From Actinomadura sp. DC4 (GTDB lineage: Bacteria > Actinomycetota > Actinomycetes > Streptosporangiales > Streptosporangiaceae): a DNA stretch of 64,000 nt. Both the position numbers and the translations under genes were made by a program. Of the stretch, positions 8,225 through 16,471 are shown piece by piece (position 1 is the stretch's first letter; every line of letters begins with the position of its first letter). The notes under the pieces are model-generated. The model searched no databases, was not told where the DNA came from, and worked only from the letters and a program-made list of their open reading frames with translations. The stretch lies in the NCBI RefSeq assembly GCF_030406325.1, contig NZ_JAUEQY010000014.1, positions 1-64,000 on the forward strand, read 5' to 3'.

Positions 8225-9166
8225 ATGACGAGCATGCGCGCGGTCGGCCAGGACACCCTGGGCGGCCCGGAGGTATTGAAGATCGTTGAAGTGGAGCGGC
8301 CGGAGCCGGGACCGGTGGAGATCCTCGTACGGGTCCACGCGGCGGGGGTGAACCCGACCGACTGGAAGGCGCGGGCCACCGGCGGGCGCTTCGGCGCGTC
8401 GTTGCCGGTCCTGGGCTTCGACGTGTCGGGCGTGGTCGAGGAGGTCGGCCCGGGCGTGACCCTGTACAAGCCGGGCGACGAGGTCTTCGGCATGCCGCGC
8501 TTCCCGCACCCGGCCGGAGCGTACGCCGAGTACGTCACCGCGCCGCCGCGCCACTTCATCCGCAAGCCGGCGACCCTCGACCACGTACGGGCGGCGGCCC
8601 TTCCGCTGGTCGCGCTCACCGCTTGGCAGGGCCTGGTGGACACCGCCGGCCTCCAGGCCGGGCAACGGGTCCTGGTCCACGCCGCGGCCGGCGGCGTCGG
8701 CCACGTGGCCGTACAGATCGCCAAGGCTCTCGGCGCCCACGTGATCGGCACCGCGCGTACGCCCAAGCACGATCTCGTCCGGTCCCTGGGCGCCGACGAG
8801 ATGATCGACTACACGCAGGTGGACTTCGCCGAGGCCGTACGCGACGTCGACGTCGTGGTGGACACCATCGGGGGTGACTACGGAACACGGTCGCTGCGCA
8901 CGTTGCGGGACGGCGGGGTCCTGGTGTCGTTCGTGCCACCGGTCGAGGAGTCGCTGCGGGCCGAGGCGGCCGCACGGGGCATCGCGGCGGGCTGGACACT
9001 GGTCGAGCCGGACTACGCGGGGTTGAAGGAGATCGTCGCCCTCGTGGAGTCCGGCCGCCTGCACGCCGAGATCGACACCGTCTTCCCCCTGGAGGAGGCC
9101 GCCAAGGCCCACGCCCTCGGCGAGACGGGCCGCACGACCGGCAAGATCGTCCTCACCGTGACCTGA
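8225..9166 (+). CDS. NADP-dependent quinone oxidoreductase-like MDR protein
   Basis: A 313-residue zinc-independent medium-chain dehydrogenase/reductase of the quinone oxidoreductase type. It has an N-terminal GroES-like domain (EILVRVHAAGVNPTDWKAR, DVSGVVEEVG) and a Rossmann domain with VLVHAAAGGVGHVAVQIAKA as the nucleotide loop. There is no structural zinc-binding cysteine cluster. The substrate is not predictable. It is divergent from the GlxA-type regulator and probably controlled by it, and it ends 7 bp before the convergent Nudix gene. Confidence 0.85.
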   Translation: MTSMRAVGQDTLGGPEVLKIVEVERPEPGPVEILVRVHAAGVNPTDWKARATGGRFGASLPVLGFDVSGVVEEVGPGVTLYKPGDEVFGMPRFPHPAGAYAEYVTAPPRHFIRKPATLDHVRAAALPLVALTAWQGLVDTAGLQAGQRVLVHAAAGGVGHVAVQIAKALGAHVIGTARTPKHDLVRSLGADEMIDYTQVDFAEAVRDVDVVVDTIGGDYGTRSLRTLRDGGVLVSFVPPVEESLRAEAAARGIAAGWTLVEPDYAGLKEIVALVESGRLHAEIDTVFPLEEAAKAHALGETGRTTGKIVLTVT

Positions 9167-9173
9167 CCGGGCC

Positions 9174-9710
9174 TCAGGCCTCGCCGAGGCCCTGGAGGCG
9201 GTGGTAGGCCTCCAGGCCGTCGGGGACCCAGTCCCACTGCGGCAGGCGGCCGGCCAGCTCCTCCTCCGTCAGGAAGGCGTGCCAGGCGACCTCCTCCGCC
9301 TGCGGGTTCACCGGCAGGTCGCAGCGGGCCTCGTACACCCGGGACCACCACGTGTGCCCGGCCGCCGCGCCCGTGCCCTCGTACAGGAACGAGAACAGCG
9401 GCACCGGCCGGGCCAGGCCGGACACTCCCAGCTCCTCCTCGGCCTCCCGCAGCGCCGCGTCGTCGTACGTCTCGCCCGCGCCGACCACGCCGCCGACGAA
9501 CATGTCGTACATCGACGGGAAGATCAGTTTCTCGGGGGTCCGCCGGTGCACGAAGATCCGGCCTGACCCGTCCCGTACGAAGACGGCCGCGCAGCGGTGC
9601 CGCAGCCCCCGCGCGGTCGCCTCGCCGCGTGTCACCTGGCCGATCACCTGGTCGCTCGCGTCCACGATGTCCAGAAGCTCGTCGGCTGCGCGACCCGAGT
9701 GATCCGGCAT
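9174..9710 (-). CDS. Nudix hydrolase
   Basis: The 178-residue protein carries a complete Nudix box (GVVGAGETYDDAALREAEEE, followed by LG), which coordinates magnesium for hydrolysis of a nucleoside diphosphate linked to X. The N-terminal part (DIVDASDQVIGQVTRGEA, then LRHRCAAVFVRD) resembles the IPP-isomerase-like/YfcD Nudix subgroup. The ATG at 9710 (MPDHSG) was chosen; upstream in-frame codons would run into the divergent carboxylase gene. The substrate is unknown. Confidence 0.85.
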   Translation of the reverse strand: MPDHSGRAADELLDIVDASDQVIGQVTRGEATARGLRHRCAAVFVRDGSGRIFVHRRTPEKLIFPSMYDMFVGGVVGAGETYDDAALREAEEELGVSGLARPVPLFSFLYEGTGAAAGHTWWSRVYEARCDLPVNPQAEEVAWHAFLTEEELAGRLPQWDWVPDGLEAYHRLQGLGEA

Positions 9711-9778
9711 GCCTCTCAGGCTAGAACGTGGCCGACACCACGCGTGGGCGGCCCGGGGGCACGGGGTAAAGTCCGACC

Positions 9779-11338
9779 GTGACCGAGCACACAATGCAGC
9801 CATCACAGGACGAGCCGGGCCACCCTCACCTGGCGGAGCTTCGCGAGAAGATCGAGCACGGCGGTTCGCCGAAGTACCACGACGCCAACGCGGTCAAGGG
9901 CAAGCTGTTCGCCCGTGAGCGGATCCGGCTGCTCGTCGACGCCGGGTCCTTCGTCGAGGACGGCGTCTACGCGAACGCCCTCACCCCCGGCCTGCCGGCC
10001 GACGGCGTCGTCACCGGGACCGCCACGGTCCAGGGCCGTCCGGTCGCGCTCATGGCCAACGACTCGACGGTCAAGGCCGGCTCCTGGGGCGCCCGTACGG
10101 TCGAGAAGATCGTCCGCATCATCGAGCGCGCCTACGACACGCGTGTGCCGATGATCTACCTGGTCGACTCGGCGGGCGCGCGGATCACCGACCAGGTCGA
10201 CATGTTCCCCGGCCGGCGCGGCGCGGGGAAGATCTTCCACACGCAGGTGCGCGCGAGCGGATCGATCCCGCAGGTCTGCGCGCTGTTCGGGCCGAGCGCG
10301 GCGGGTGGCGCCTACATCCCGGCGTTCTGCGACTTCGTCGCGATGGTGGACGGCAACGCCTCGATGTACCTCGGCAGCCCGCGCATGGTGGAGATGGTGG
10401 TCAAGGAACAGACCACGCTCGAAGAGATGGGCGGGGCGAAGATGCACTGCTCGGTCTCCGGGTGCGGGCACTTCCTGGCCAAGGACGAGCCGCAGGCGCT
10501 CGACGCCGTACGCGACTTCCTGTCCTACCTGCCGTCCGGGTGGGAACAGGAGCCGCCGGCGGCCGAGCCGCGTGACCCCAAGCCGATCGACCTGCGCAAG
10601 CTCGTCCCGGCCAGCGAGCGGGTCGCCTTCGACATGCGCCGCTACGTCAAGGGCCTGCTCGACGAGGACTCCTTCTTCGAGATCCACAGCCTGTGGGCGA
10701 AGGAGCTCACGGTGGGCTTCGGCCGGCTCGACGGCCGGCCCGTCGGGGTGGTCGCGAACAACCCGATGTTCAAGGGCGGTGTGCTGTTCGTCGACTCGGC
10801 GGACAAGGCCGCGCGGTTCATCCAGCTTTGCGACGCTTTCAACGTGCCACTGCTGTTCCTGTCTGACGTGCCCGGTTTTATGGTTGGAACAGCGGTCGAA
10901 CGCCAAGGGATCATCCGGCACGGCGCAAAGATGATCACGGCGGTCTCCGAGGCCACCGTGCCCAAGATCTGCGTAGTTGTCCGGAAAGCGTACGGGGCCG
11001 GCCTCTACGCAATGGCGGGCCCAGGCTTTGACCCCGAGGCCACTATTGCGTTGCCTACCGCCAAGATCGCGGTGATGGGCGCCGAGGCGGCCGTCAACGC
11101 GGTCTACTACAACAAGATCATGGCGATCGAGGACGAGCAGGAGCGCGCCGCGTACATCGAGAAACTCCGCGCGGAGTACGAGGAAGACATCGACATCGTG
11201 CGCCTCGCCGGGGAACTCGTCGTCGACACGATCGTCGAGCCCGAAGATCTGAGGCGCGAACTCACGGCGCGGTTCGCGGCCTCTCGCGGAAAGGATCGAT
11301 CGTTCTCACGTCGTAGACATGGAGTCACGCCGGTCTGA
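9779..11338 (+). CDS. Acyl-CoA carboxylase beta subunit (propionyl-CoA carboxylase type)
   Basis: The 519-residue carboxyltransferase subunit moves carboxyl from carboxybiotin to acetyl- or propionyl-CoA, giving malonyl- or methylmalonyl-CoA. It has the two crotonase-like halves. The N half shows LVDAGSFVEDG, VDSAGARITDQ and FGPSAAGGAYIPAFCDFVAM. The C half shows VGVVANNPMFKGGVLFVDSA, FLSDVPGFMVGTAVERQGII and KAYGAGLYAMAGPGF. GTG at 9779 is the annotated start; an ATG at 9794 is possible. No biotinylated alpha subunit is in the window, so it presumably partners with one encoded elsewhere. Substrate choice cannot be called here. Confidence 0.92.
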   Translation: MTEHTMQPSQDEPGHPHLAELREKIEHGGSPKYHDANAVKGKLFARERIRLLVDAGSFVEDGVYANALTPGLPADGVVTGTATVQGRPVALMANDSTVKAGSWGARTVEKIVRIIERAYDTRVPMIYLVDSAGARITDQVDMFPGRRGAGKIFHTQVRASGSIPQVCALFGPSAAGGAYIPAFCDFVAMVDGNASMYLGSPRMVEMVVKEQTTLEEMGGAKMHCSVSGCGHFLAKDEPQALDAVRDFLSYLPSGWEQEPPAAEPRDPKPIDLRKLVPASERVAFDMRRYVKGLLDEDSFFEIHSLWAKELTVGFGRLDGRPVGVVANNPMFKGGVLFVDSADKAARFIQLCDAFNVPLLFLSDVPGFMVGTAVERQGIIRHGAKMITAVSEATVPKICVVVRKAYGAGLYAMAGPGFDPEATIALPTAKIAVMGAEAAVNAVYYNKIMAIEDEQERAAYIEKLRAEYEEDIDIVRLAGELVVDTIVEPEDLRRELTARFAASRGKDRSFSRRRHGVTPV

Positions 11339-11466
11339 AGGTCGCGCCAATTACCGCTCATTAGCTCGGATTTGGCGCATTCCTAGGAGCTCTATGACTG
11401 GCAAATCGCAGGTCAAGCCCCCTCTACTACGGAGGAAACGTTCTTGAATAGCTCTACGATCGGCTC

Positions 11467-12138
11467 ATGACCTCAGTACTGCTCGCCGAGGACGACACGT
11501 CCATCTCCGAGCCTCTTGCCAGAGCTTTGCGGCGGGAGGGATACAACGTCGAAGTCAGTCCCGACGGTCCGCAGGCGCTCGAACGGGCGCTCGGGGGCGG
11601 GGTGGATCTGATCGTGCTCGACCTCGGTCTTCCCGAGCTCGACGGCCTTGAGGTGGCCCGGCGCGTACGGGCCGAAGGTCACGGCGTTCCCATCCTCATC
11701 CTGACCGCCCGTGCCGACGAGGTTGACACCGTCGTCGGCCTCGACGCCGGGGCCGACGACTACGTCACCAAGCCGTTCCGGCTGGCGGAGTTGCTCGCCC
11801 GGGTCCGCGCCCTGCTGCGCCGGGGCAGCACCGAGACGCCCATAGTCCAGGGGGTGCGGATCGACGCAGAGTCGCGCCGGGCCTGGATGGGCGACCAGGA
11901 GCTGCAGCTCACGACCAAGGAGTTCGACCTGCTGCGCGTGCTCGTACGCGACGCCGGCAAGGTCGTCACCCGTGAGCAGATCATGCGCGAGGTGTGGGAC
12001 ACCAACTGGTGGGGCTCCACGAAGACCCTCGACATGCACATCTCCTGGTTGCGCCGCAAGCTCGGGGACGACGCGGGAAGCCCTCGCTACATCACGACCG
12101 TCCGCGGAGTCGGATTCCGGTTCGAACGCGGCGACTAG
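11467..12138 (+). CDS. OmpR/PhoB-family response regulator
   Basis: A 223-residue two-domain regulator. The receiver has acidic residues at 9-10, the phospho-acceptor Asp52 (LIVLDLGLP) and Lys102 (DDYVTKPF). The winged-helix DNA-binding domain occupies ~125-220, with TKEFDLLRVL and WWGSTKTLDMHISWLRRKLG. It precedes the histidine kinase on the same strand by 188 nt, so the two form a cognate pair, probably sensing envelope or external signals. The direct target is unknown. Confidence 0.93.
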   Translation: MTSVLLAEDDTSISEPLARALRREGYNVEVSPDGPQALERALGGGVDLIVLDLGLPELDGLEVARRVRAEGHGVPILILTARADEVDTVVGLDAGADDYVTKPFRLAELLARVRALLRRGSTETPIVQGVRIDAESRRAWMGDQELQLTTKEFDLLRVLVRDAGKVVTREQIMREVWDTNWWGSTKTLDMHISWLRRKLGDDAGSPRYITTVRGVGFRFERGD

Positions 12139-12326
12139 GGAGTGTCTCGGTTGTCGTGTGCGGACGCTCCGCAGGGCGGAGGTAGCCGGTCCGGGTCTGG
12201 CCGGCGACCGACGCGGCACGGTGCCGTCCGGGCACCGCGCGGCACCGATCAACCGGACGATCCCTAGACAGGCGGACCGTGACGTGAACCACGGCATCAC
12301 GTCACGGTCGGAAGAGAGGGACCCCC
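12139..12326 (+). other. Intergenic spacer between response regulator and kinase
   Basis: This 188-nt gap is long for a two-component operon. I see no gene in it and no convincing terminator. A possible small hairpin (CGGACGCTCCG region near 12160) is weak, so the kinase could be read through from the regulator promoter or have its own. Confidence 0.4.
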
Positions 12327-13607
12327 ATGAGGCGACGTCTGCTGCTGTCGACGCTCGCCGTCGCGGTCGTCGCCGTGCTCCTGCTCGGCATCCCGCTGGC
12401 CTACTCCACCGAGCGTCTGATCTACGACGAGGCACAGCAGCAGGTCGAGCGCGAGGCGGCGACCGTCGTGGCGGGCGTCAACCTCCGCGAGGAGATGCGC
12501 CAGTCGATCACGGGTGACCAGATCTCCAAGGAGTTCCCCGGCCGCTACATCGTCGTGACCATGGCCGACGGCACGCAGATCACCGCCGGGAAGGCCCCGG
12601 CCAAGGGCGATCACGTGATCACGAAGATGGCGGCCAACGACCGCGGCCTCCACGTCCAGGTCTCACGGGACGCGGCCGACGTCGAGGCCGACGCCGTACG
12701 CACCTTCCTGCTCATCGGCAGCCTCGTCGTGCTCGGCGTCGGCGTGGCGGTCGCGCTCGCGATGGTGCAGGCCCGCAAGCTGACCCTGCCGCTGATCGAC
12801 CTGGCCGAGACCGCCGACCGGCTGGGCTCGGGCAACGCGCGTCCCCGGCGCCGCCGCTACGGCGTGCCCGAGGTCGACCGCGTGGCCGAGGTCCTCGACC
12901 GCAGCGCCGTACGCATCGCCGACCTTCTCGCCGCGAGCCGGGAGTTCGCCTCCGACGCCAGCCACCAGCTGCGTACGCCGCTGACCGCCCTGTCCATGCG
13001 CCTGGAGGAGATGGTCGAGGCGGCGGAGTACCCCGACGTCGTACGCGAGGAGGGCGCCGCCGCGGCCGCGCAGGTCGAGCGGCTCGCGGCCGTCGTCGAG
13101 CAGCTCCTCGCCCGCGCCAAGCACGACCCGACCGGCGACGCGATCGCCATCGGGGTGGACGAGATCGTCACACAGCAGCTCGAGGAGTGGGAGCCGGTGT
13201 TCCGGCGCGAGAGCCGCCGGATCGGCATGTCGGGCGTACGGGGGCTGACGGCCGTGGTCAGCCCGGGCGGCCTCTCCCAGATCGTCGCGACCCTGCTGGA
13301 CAACTCCCTGGTGCACGGCGCCGGCAAGGTCACCATCCACACCAAGGAGACCGCGACCTCGATCGTCGTGGAGGTCGGCGACGAGGGCGCGGGCGTACCG
13401 CCCGAGCTCGAACGCCGGGTGTTCGACCGCAACGTCAGCGGCCGGCAGGGCACCGGCCTGGGGCTCTACCTCGCGCGCTCGCTCGCCACCGCCGACGGCG
13501 GCCGGCTGGAGCTGATCCGCTCGCGCCCGGCCACGTTCGCGGTCTTCCTGCGCAAGCGGGAGGAGGCGCTGCTCGCCATCGAGCGCGTGGTAAGCGGGCC
13601 CGCATGA
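12327..13607 (+). CDS. Sensor histidine kinase
   Basis: A 426-residue membrane kinase with a transmembrane segment at ~5-27, a short extracellular sensor region, a second transmembrane segment at ~127-147, a HAMP-like linker, a HisKA domain with phospho-acceptor His213 (FASDASHQLRTPLTALSM) and a HATPase domain. The ATPase shows the N box LLDNSLVHGAG, G1 box GDEGAGVPPE and G2 box GTGLGLYLARSLA. It pairs with the response regulator upstream. A short scrambled copy of parts of this gene lies at 14565-14673, evidence of an old duplication nearby. Confidence 0.92.
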   Translation: MRRRLLLSTLAVAVVAVLLLGIPLAYSTERLIYDEAQQQVEREAATVVAGVNLREEMRQSITGDQISKEFPGRYIVVTMADGTQITAGKAPAKGDHVITKMAANDRGLHVQVSRDAADVEADAVRTFLLIGSLVVLGVGVAVALAMVQARKLTLPLIDLAETADRLGSGNARPRRRRYGVPEVDRVAEVLDRSAVRIADLLAASREFASDASHQLRTPLTALSMRLEEMVEAAEYPDVVREEGAAAAAQVERLAAVVEQLLARAKHDPTGDAIAIGVDEIVTQQLEEWEPVFRRESRRIGMSGVRGLTAVVSPGGLSQIVATLLDNSLVHGAGKVTIHTKETATSIVVEVGDEGAGVPPELERRVFDRNVSGRQGTGLGLYLARSLATADGGRLELIRSRPATFAVFLRKREEALLAIERVVSGPA

Positions 13608-13942
13608 CCGCGTCGGTGTACTGCTCCGTCGTGAGGCCATCGTCGGTGATGCCGAGGTCGTGCAGGACCGTACGGGCGTCGGCGACCTTCGTCTCGTGCT
13701 CGGGCCTGGACCCGCTGCCGGAGTCGACGGCCGGCTCCTTGTAGGTCAGGACCGTACGGCGCATCTCGCCCGTCTCCACGACCCCTGACGCGTAGCTCTC
13801 TGCCTTCGGCCGTGAGGTCCCGGCCAGGCCGGTCGGAGTACGCGTCGCGGTAGACGCTGCGCTCCTCGTCGGCGAGCCGACGCAGGCGCCCGCGCAGGGC
13901 CTCGGGCTCGCGGACGCGCGCCTTCAGCTCGGCCTCGATCAC
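13600..13942 (-). pseudogene. CYTH/class IV adenylate cyclase-like gene, internally deleted and frameshifted
   Basis: A GTG at 13942, overlapping the stop of the upstream fragment, begins IEAELKARVREPEAL, which resembles actinomycete CYTH-domain (class IV adenylyl cyclase-like) proteins. The frame stays open through SDRPGRDLTAEGRELRVR and then must shift near 13790 to continue as TVLTYKEPAVDSGSGSRPEH. After ETKVADARTVL it jumps directly to LGITDDGLTTEQYTDAV, the usual C-terminal end, so the central half of the CYTH barrel is missing. Two independent lesions make it a pseudogene. The family assignment is by motif memory and would need a search. Confidence 0.6.
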
Positions 13943-14298
13943 GTCGCGGTCCTTTCCTTCCACAGATGGCGGGCCTGCCGCCACATCTCCTCGAACTGCC
14001 GGCGGAACCCTGCGTGCAGCACACCGCCGGTCGCCGCGGTGAGCTTGTACATGCCCGATCGGTGCCCCTCGGCGGCGGTTCCGAACGTCGAGACGTACAG
14101 GACCCCATCGAACCCGATCATGCGCCACGTCGGAAGCCGGTCGTACAGAGCCGTCCGCATGCTGACGTACGGGTGCCCGTCGAACTCGGCCAGGCGCGCG
14201 ATGGCCGGCCCGATCCCGGCGGCGAACCGTTCGGTGTTCTCACCGATCTCAGCGGCCCGGATCGCCGCGGCGGGCACGTCGGGATCCAGCAACAGCAT
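13939..14298 (-). pseudogene. C-terminal fragment resembling a DUF5919-type HTH protein
   Basis: From about 14298 the minus strand encodes a plausible protein tail: MLLLDPDVPAAAIRAAEIG, ARLAEFDGHPYVSMRTALYD, MIGFDGVLYVSTFGTAA, VLHAGFRRQFEEMWRQAR. This resembles the C-terminal effector half of some actinobacterial XRE-type regulators (DUF5919). The expected N-terminal helix-turn-helix is absent, because upstream sequence on this strand is the antisense of another gene tail. It ends in a TGA that overlaps the GTG of the CYTH remnant, so the two were probably neighbours in one operon before the locus was broken. Confidence 0.45.
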
Positions 14299-14547
14299 CC
14301 GGACGCGTACCTGGAGCACTGGCTCCTCGCCCCTGACGGCTCCTGGGCGTTCCAACGGGTCGACGCGGACGGTCAGGCGATCATTCGCGAAGGAGGCACC
14401 CAACGACCGTGGGCCGACCTGGAGTTCGCGTACACACGGTGGCACGACTGGGGCAGGCCCGAGCGGGAACGGTTCGGGTCGACGGTCACGACCGGCCATC
14501 GGGAGTTGTGGCTCGACGAACCCGTGAACGTGATCCCCGGCCGCTGA
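14287..14547 (+). pseudogene. C-terminal tail of an actinomycete methyltransferase-like protein
   Basis: The plus strand from ~14287 reads HPDAYLEHWLLAPDGSWAF, then a WADLEFAYTRWHDWGRP segment and LWLDEPVN. This resembles the C-terminal end of actinomycete protein-L-isoaspartate methyltransferase-like proteins often found with ribosomal-peptide maturation genes. The methyltransferase domain itself is absent. The tail abuts, almost to the base, the start of the opposite-strand DUF5919-like fragment at 14298, which marks a rearrangement junction. Confidence 0.45.
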
Positions 14548-14564
14548 CCTCGAGCACAGCCAGG

Positions 14565-14673
14565 GCCGCGGCGCTGCCGCTACGCCGTGCCCGAGGTCGA
14601 CCGCGTGGCCGAGGTCCTCGACCGCAGCGCCGTACGCGACGAGGGCGCGGGCGTGCCGCCCGGGCCCGCGTAG
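14565..14673 (+). pseudogene. Miniature, internally deleted copy of the 12327-13607 histidine kinase
   Basis: Bases 14581-14637 match 12858-12914 of the kinase gene at 56 of 57 positions. Bases 14638-14662 match 13380-13404 with one mismatch. The end GGGCCCGC plus stop matches the kinase end at 13596. The three blocks are joined in frame, reading YAVPEVDRVAEVLDRSAVR, then DEGAGVPP, then GPA and stop. It therefore derives from a second copy of the kinase that lost its HisKA core and most of the ATPase domain. It is non-functional as a kinase and brackets the decayed block. Confidence 0.85.
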
Positions 14674-14704
14674 CGCGTCCTCGCCACGCGGGCCGCGTCG
14701 CGGC

Positions 14705-15679
14705 TCAGCCGGTCAGGGAGGCGTCCCAGCCGGGCTGCACGATCTTCCCGTTGGCGTCCGGCTTCGACGGGTCGCCGGAGACCAGCTCGATGGAGAACCA
14801 GTCGACGTCGGTGAGGCTCGTCTGCCAGGTCTGCTTCCTGGGCCACGCGTCGCTCGTGCTGTTCGGGCCGCCGACGACGAGATCGCTCTTGACCTCGCCG
14901 CCGCCCTTGTTGGAGTGCGCGGCGATCCGGTAGGTCAGCGTGTTCGTCGAGTCGTACGCGATGCCCCAGATGTTGATCGAGCCCTTGGGGCAGGTCCGGG
15001 TGTAACGCTCGCCGATCTGGAGCGGGGGGATTCCTCCGTACACGTCAACCTCCGTGGTCGGTTGCCGCCCGCCGTTGGCGAGCTGTTCGATGGTGAGGGT
15101 GGAGACGCTGGCGTCGTACTGGCCGCTGAACGCGCTGGAGAACTGCCAGATGTGCGGCTTTGTCCAGCCGCACGTCAGACCGCTGGGCAGCCAGGGTGAG
15201 AACGTCGAGGGCCAGGTCGAGGTGGACCCGCTGCCGGGGTACTGCGGGTACCACCAGAACGGATACTCCGCGGCGAGGTCGCGGCCGGTGTTGTTGGTCG
15301 CGTAGCCGCCGCCCATGTAGACGCCGTACGTGATGCCGGGCGCCTGGTCGCGGACCCGGTCGGCCCACGCGACCGCCCAGGCGTGCGTCTTGGCCTGGTT
15401 GAGGTCGGAGGCCTCCAGGTCCAGCCACAGGGACTCGCCGTGTGCGGGGTCGACGACGTCGAGGAACCGGTCGGCCTGGGATTTCGCCGACGACGCCTCG
15501 GGGCGGGCGAAGTGGTAGGCACCGCGGTGCCTGGCGTGGGTCTTGGCGCTCGCCCACTGGGCCGCGAACCTGCTGGAGGTGTAGGAGGAGCCCTCGGTCG
15601 CCTTGACGAACACCGCGTCGGCGCTCGGCACGGTGGTGGCCTGGTAGGCGCTCACGTCGAAGAGGTGCAGCAGGCTCAT
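14705..15679 (-). CDS. GH25 lysozyme-like peptidoglycan hydrolase
   Basis: A 324-residue protein whose first ~190 residues are a GH25 (Chalaropsis-type) muramidase: LHLFDVSAYQ with Asp8, VFVKATEGSSYTS, and the DxE catalytic pair Asp87/Glu89 in LWLDLEASD, then YGVYMGGGYA. A C-terminal region of ~110 residues is unassigned. I chose ATG at 15679, which overlaps the stop of the upstream CHAP gene (ATGA). No signal peptide is visible, as in phage endolysins, so export would need a holin, lysis or another route. A prophage remnant or colony-lysis function is possible. Confidence 0.85.
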   Translation of the reverse strand: MSLLHLFDVSAYQATTVPSADAVFVKATEGSSYTSSRFAAQWASAKTHARHRGAYHFARPEASSAKSQADRFLDVVDPAHGESLWLDLEASDLNQAKTHAWAVAWADRVRDQAPGITYGVYMGGGYATNNTGRDLAAEYPFWWYPQYPGSGSTSTWPSTFSPWLPSGLTCGWTKPHIWQFSSAFSGQYDASVSTLTIEQLANGGRQPTTEVDVYGGIPPLQIGERYTRTCPKGSINIWGIAYDSTNTLTYRIAAHSNKGGGEVKSDLVVGGPNSTSDAWPRKQTWQTSLTDVDWFSIELVSGDPSKPDANGKIVQPGWDASLTG

Positions 15680-16170
15680 TGCTCGATGAACCAGTCGTCG
15701 GAGGTGGCGCCGGGGACGAAGGACCACCATTCGGCGAATCCGACGACCTGGCCGTCGAAGGGGCGTTCCACCAGCTCGTACCGGTCGTCGTGGTTGCCCT
15801 CATAGGCGTAGAGCCGGTCGCCGTCGCGTTCCTTGAGGATGCCGAGGTGGTTGTCGTCGGGCCCGGTGCCCCGCCAGTCGTAGAAGACGATGCGCCGGGG
15901 CTGCGGCGTCATGGAGACGCGGCCCATCACGGCCATGCGGTCGTGCCAGTTCTCGACGTAGGCGTCGCTCTTGTGCAGCCCGCCGATCGCCTCCAGACCG
16001 CCGGGTATCTGCGCGATGCAGTAGATCGCAGAGGAGGCGCACCAGTCCGCCGTGGCGTAGACGCTCGTCTTCGGCGGCTGGGCGTCCAGCCATTTTCCGT
16101 AGCGGGTCGTGCCGTCGGCCGCCTCGTGCTGGCCGACCTGGTCATGGCAGACGTCAAGGATGTCGATCAA
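15676..16170 (-). CDS. CHAP-domain amidase/endopeptidase-like protein
   Basis: A 164-residue single-domain protein with a CHAP-like (NlpC/P60-fold) triad: Cys44 in ADWCASSAIYC, His108 in DDNHLGIL and Glu124/Asn126 in YAYEGNHDD. The HLGI then EGN spacing is typical of CHAP proteins that cut peptidoglycan stem peptides or amide bonds. It lacks a signal peptide and a wall-binding repeat. It overlaps the GH25 gene by 4 bp, so the two enzymes are co-translated and together would cut both glycan and peptide bonds. Confidence 0.78.
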   Translation of the reverse strand: MIDILDVCHDQVGQHEAADGTTRYGKWLDAQPPKTSVYATADWCASSAIYCIAQIPGGLEAIGGLHKSDAYVENWHDRMAVMGRVSMTPQPRRIVFYDWRGTGPDDNHLGILKERDGDRLYAYEGNHDDRYELVERPFDGQVVGFAEWWSFVPGATSDDWFIEQ

Positions 16171-16471
16171 TGTCTCTCACATCCGATCCGTGATCCCCGT
16201 ACGGGTACGGGGTGTCGTGTGTTCGTGACTGCACCCTGTCCTCCAGCCGTTCCGACAACGCTAGTTGAATCGTGGACCAATGAGTCAGTAATGTCCGTAA
16301 TGGCATGATTGGTGGGCAAGTGACCTGAGAGCGCTATGATGCGCCGGTTTCGGCGGTCCGTAAGGGGTCGCGCGACCCGTTTCGGCCATGCGGCGACCGG
16401 CTCAGACGTCGGCGCAAAAAGCAGCCCCCGCGCACCTCAAAGGGTGCGCGGGGGCCGCTTTGCGTCGAGGG
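16171..16471. other. Intergenic region between gtrA terminator and lysin pair
   Basis: This 301-nt gap contains the gtrA transcription terminator at its right end and, on the left, the presumed minus-strand promoter of the CHAP-GH25 pair. The part around 16260-16340 is less GC-rich than its surroundings, with repeated AGTAATG/GTAATGG-like words. I see no gene in it. Confidence 0.5.
16415..16454 (-). terminator. Rho-independent terminator downstream of gtrA
   Basis: A perfect 12-bp stem (16425-16436 with 16443-16454, CCCCCGCGCACC and its complement) closes a 6-nt loop. Read on the minus strand it is followed by CTGC and a run of five T, 18 nt after the gtrA stop. This is the clearest intrinsic terminator in the window. 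Confidence 0.85.

Noticed and set aside
14565-14673. A functional small protein from the kinase-like miniature
   Set aside because: It has no start codon with a ribosome-binding site and lacks every catalytic element; it is a remnant.
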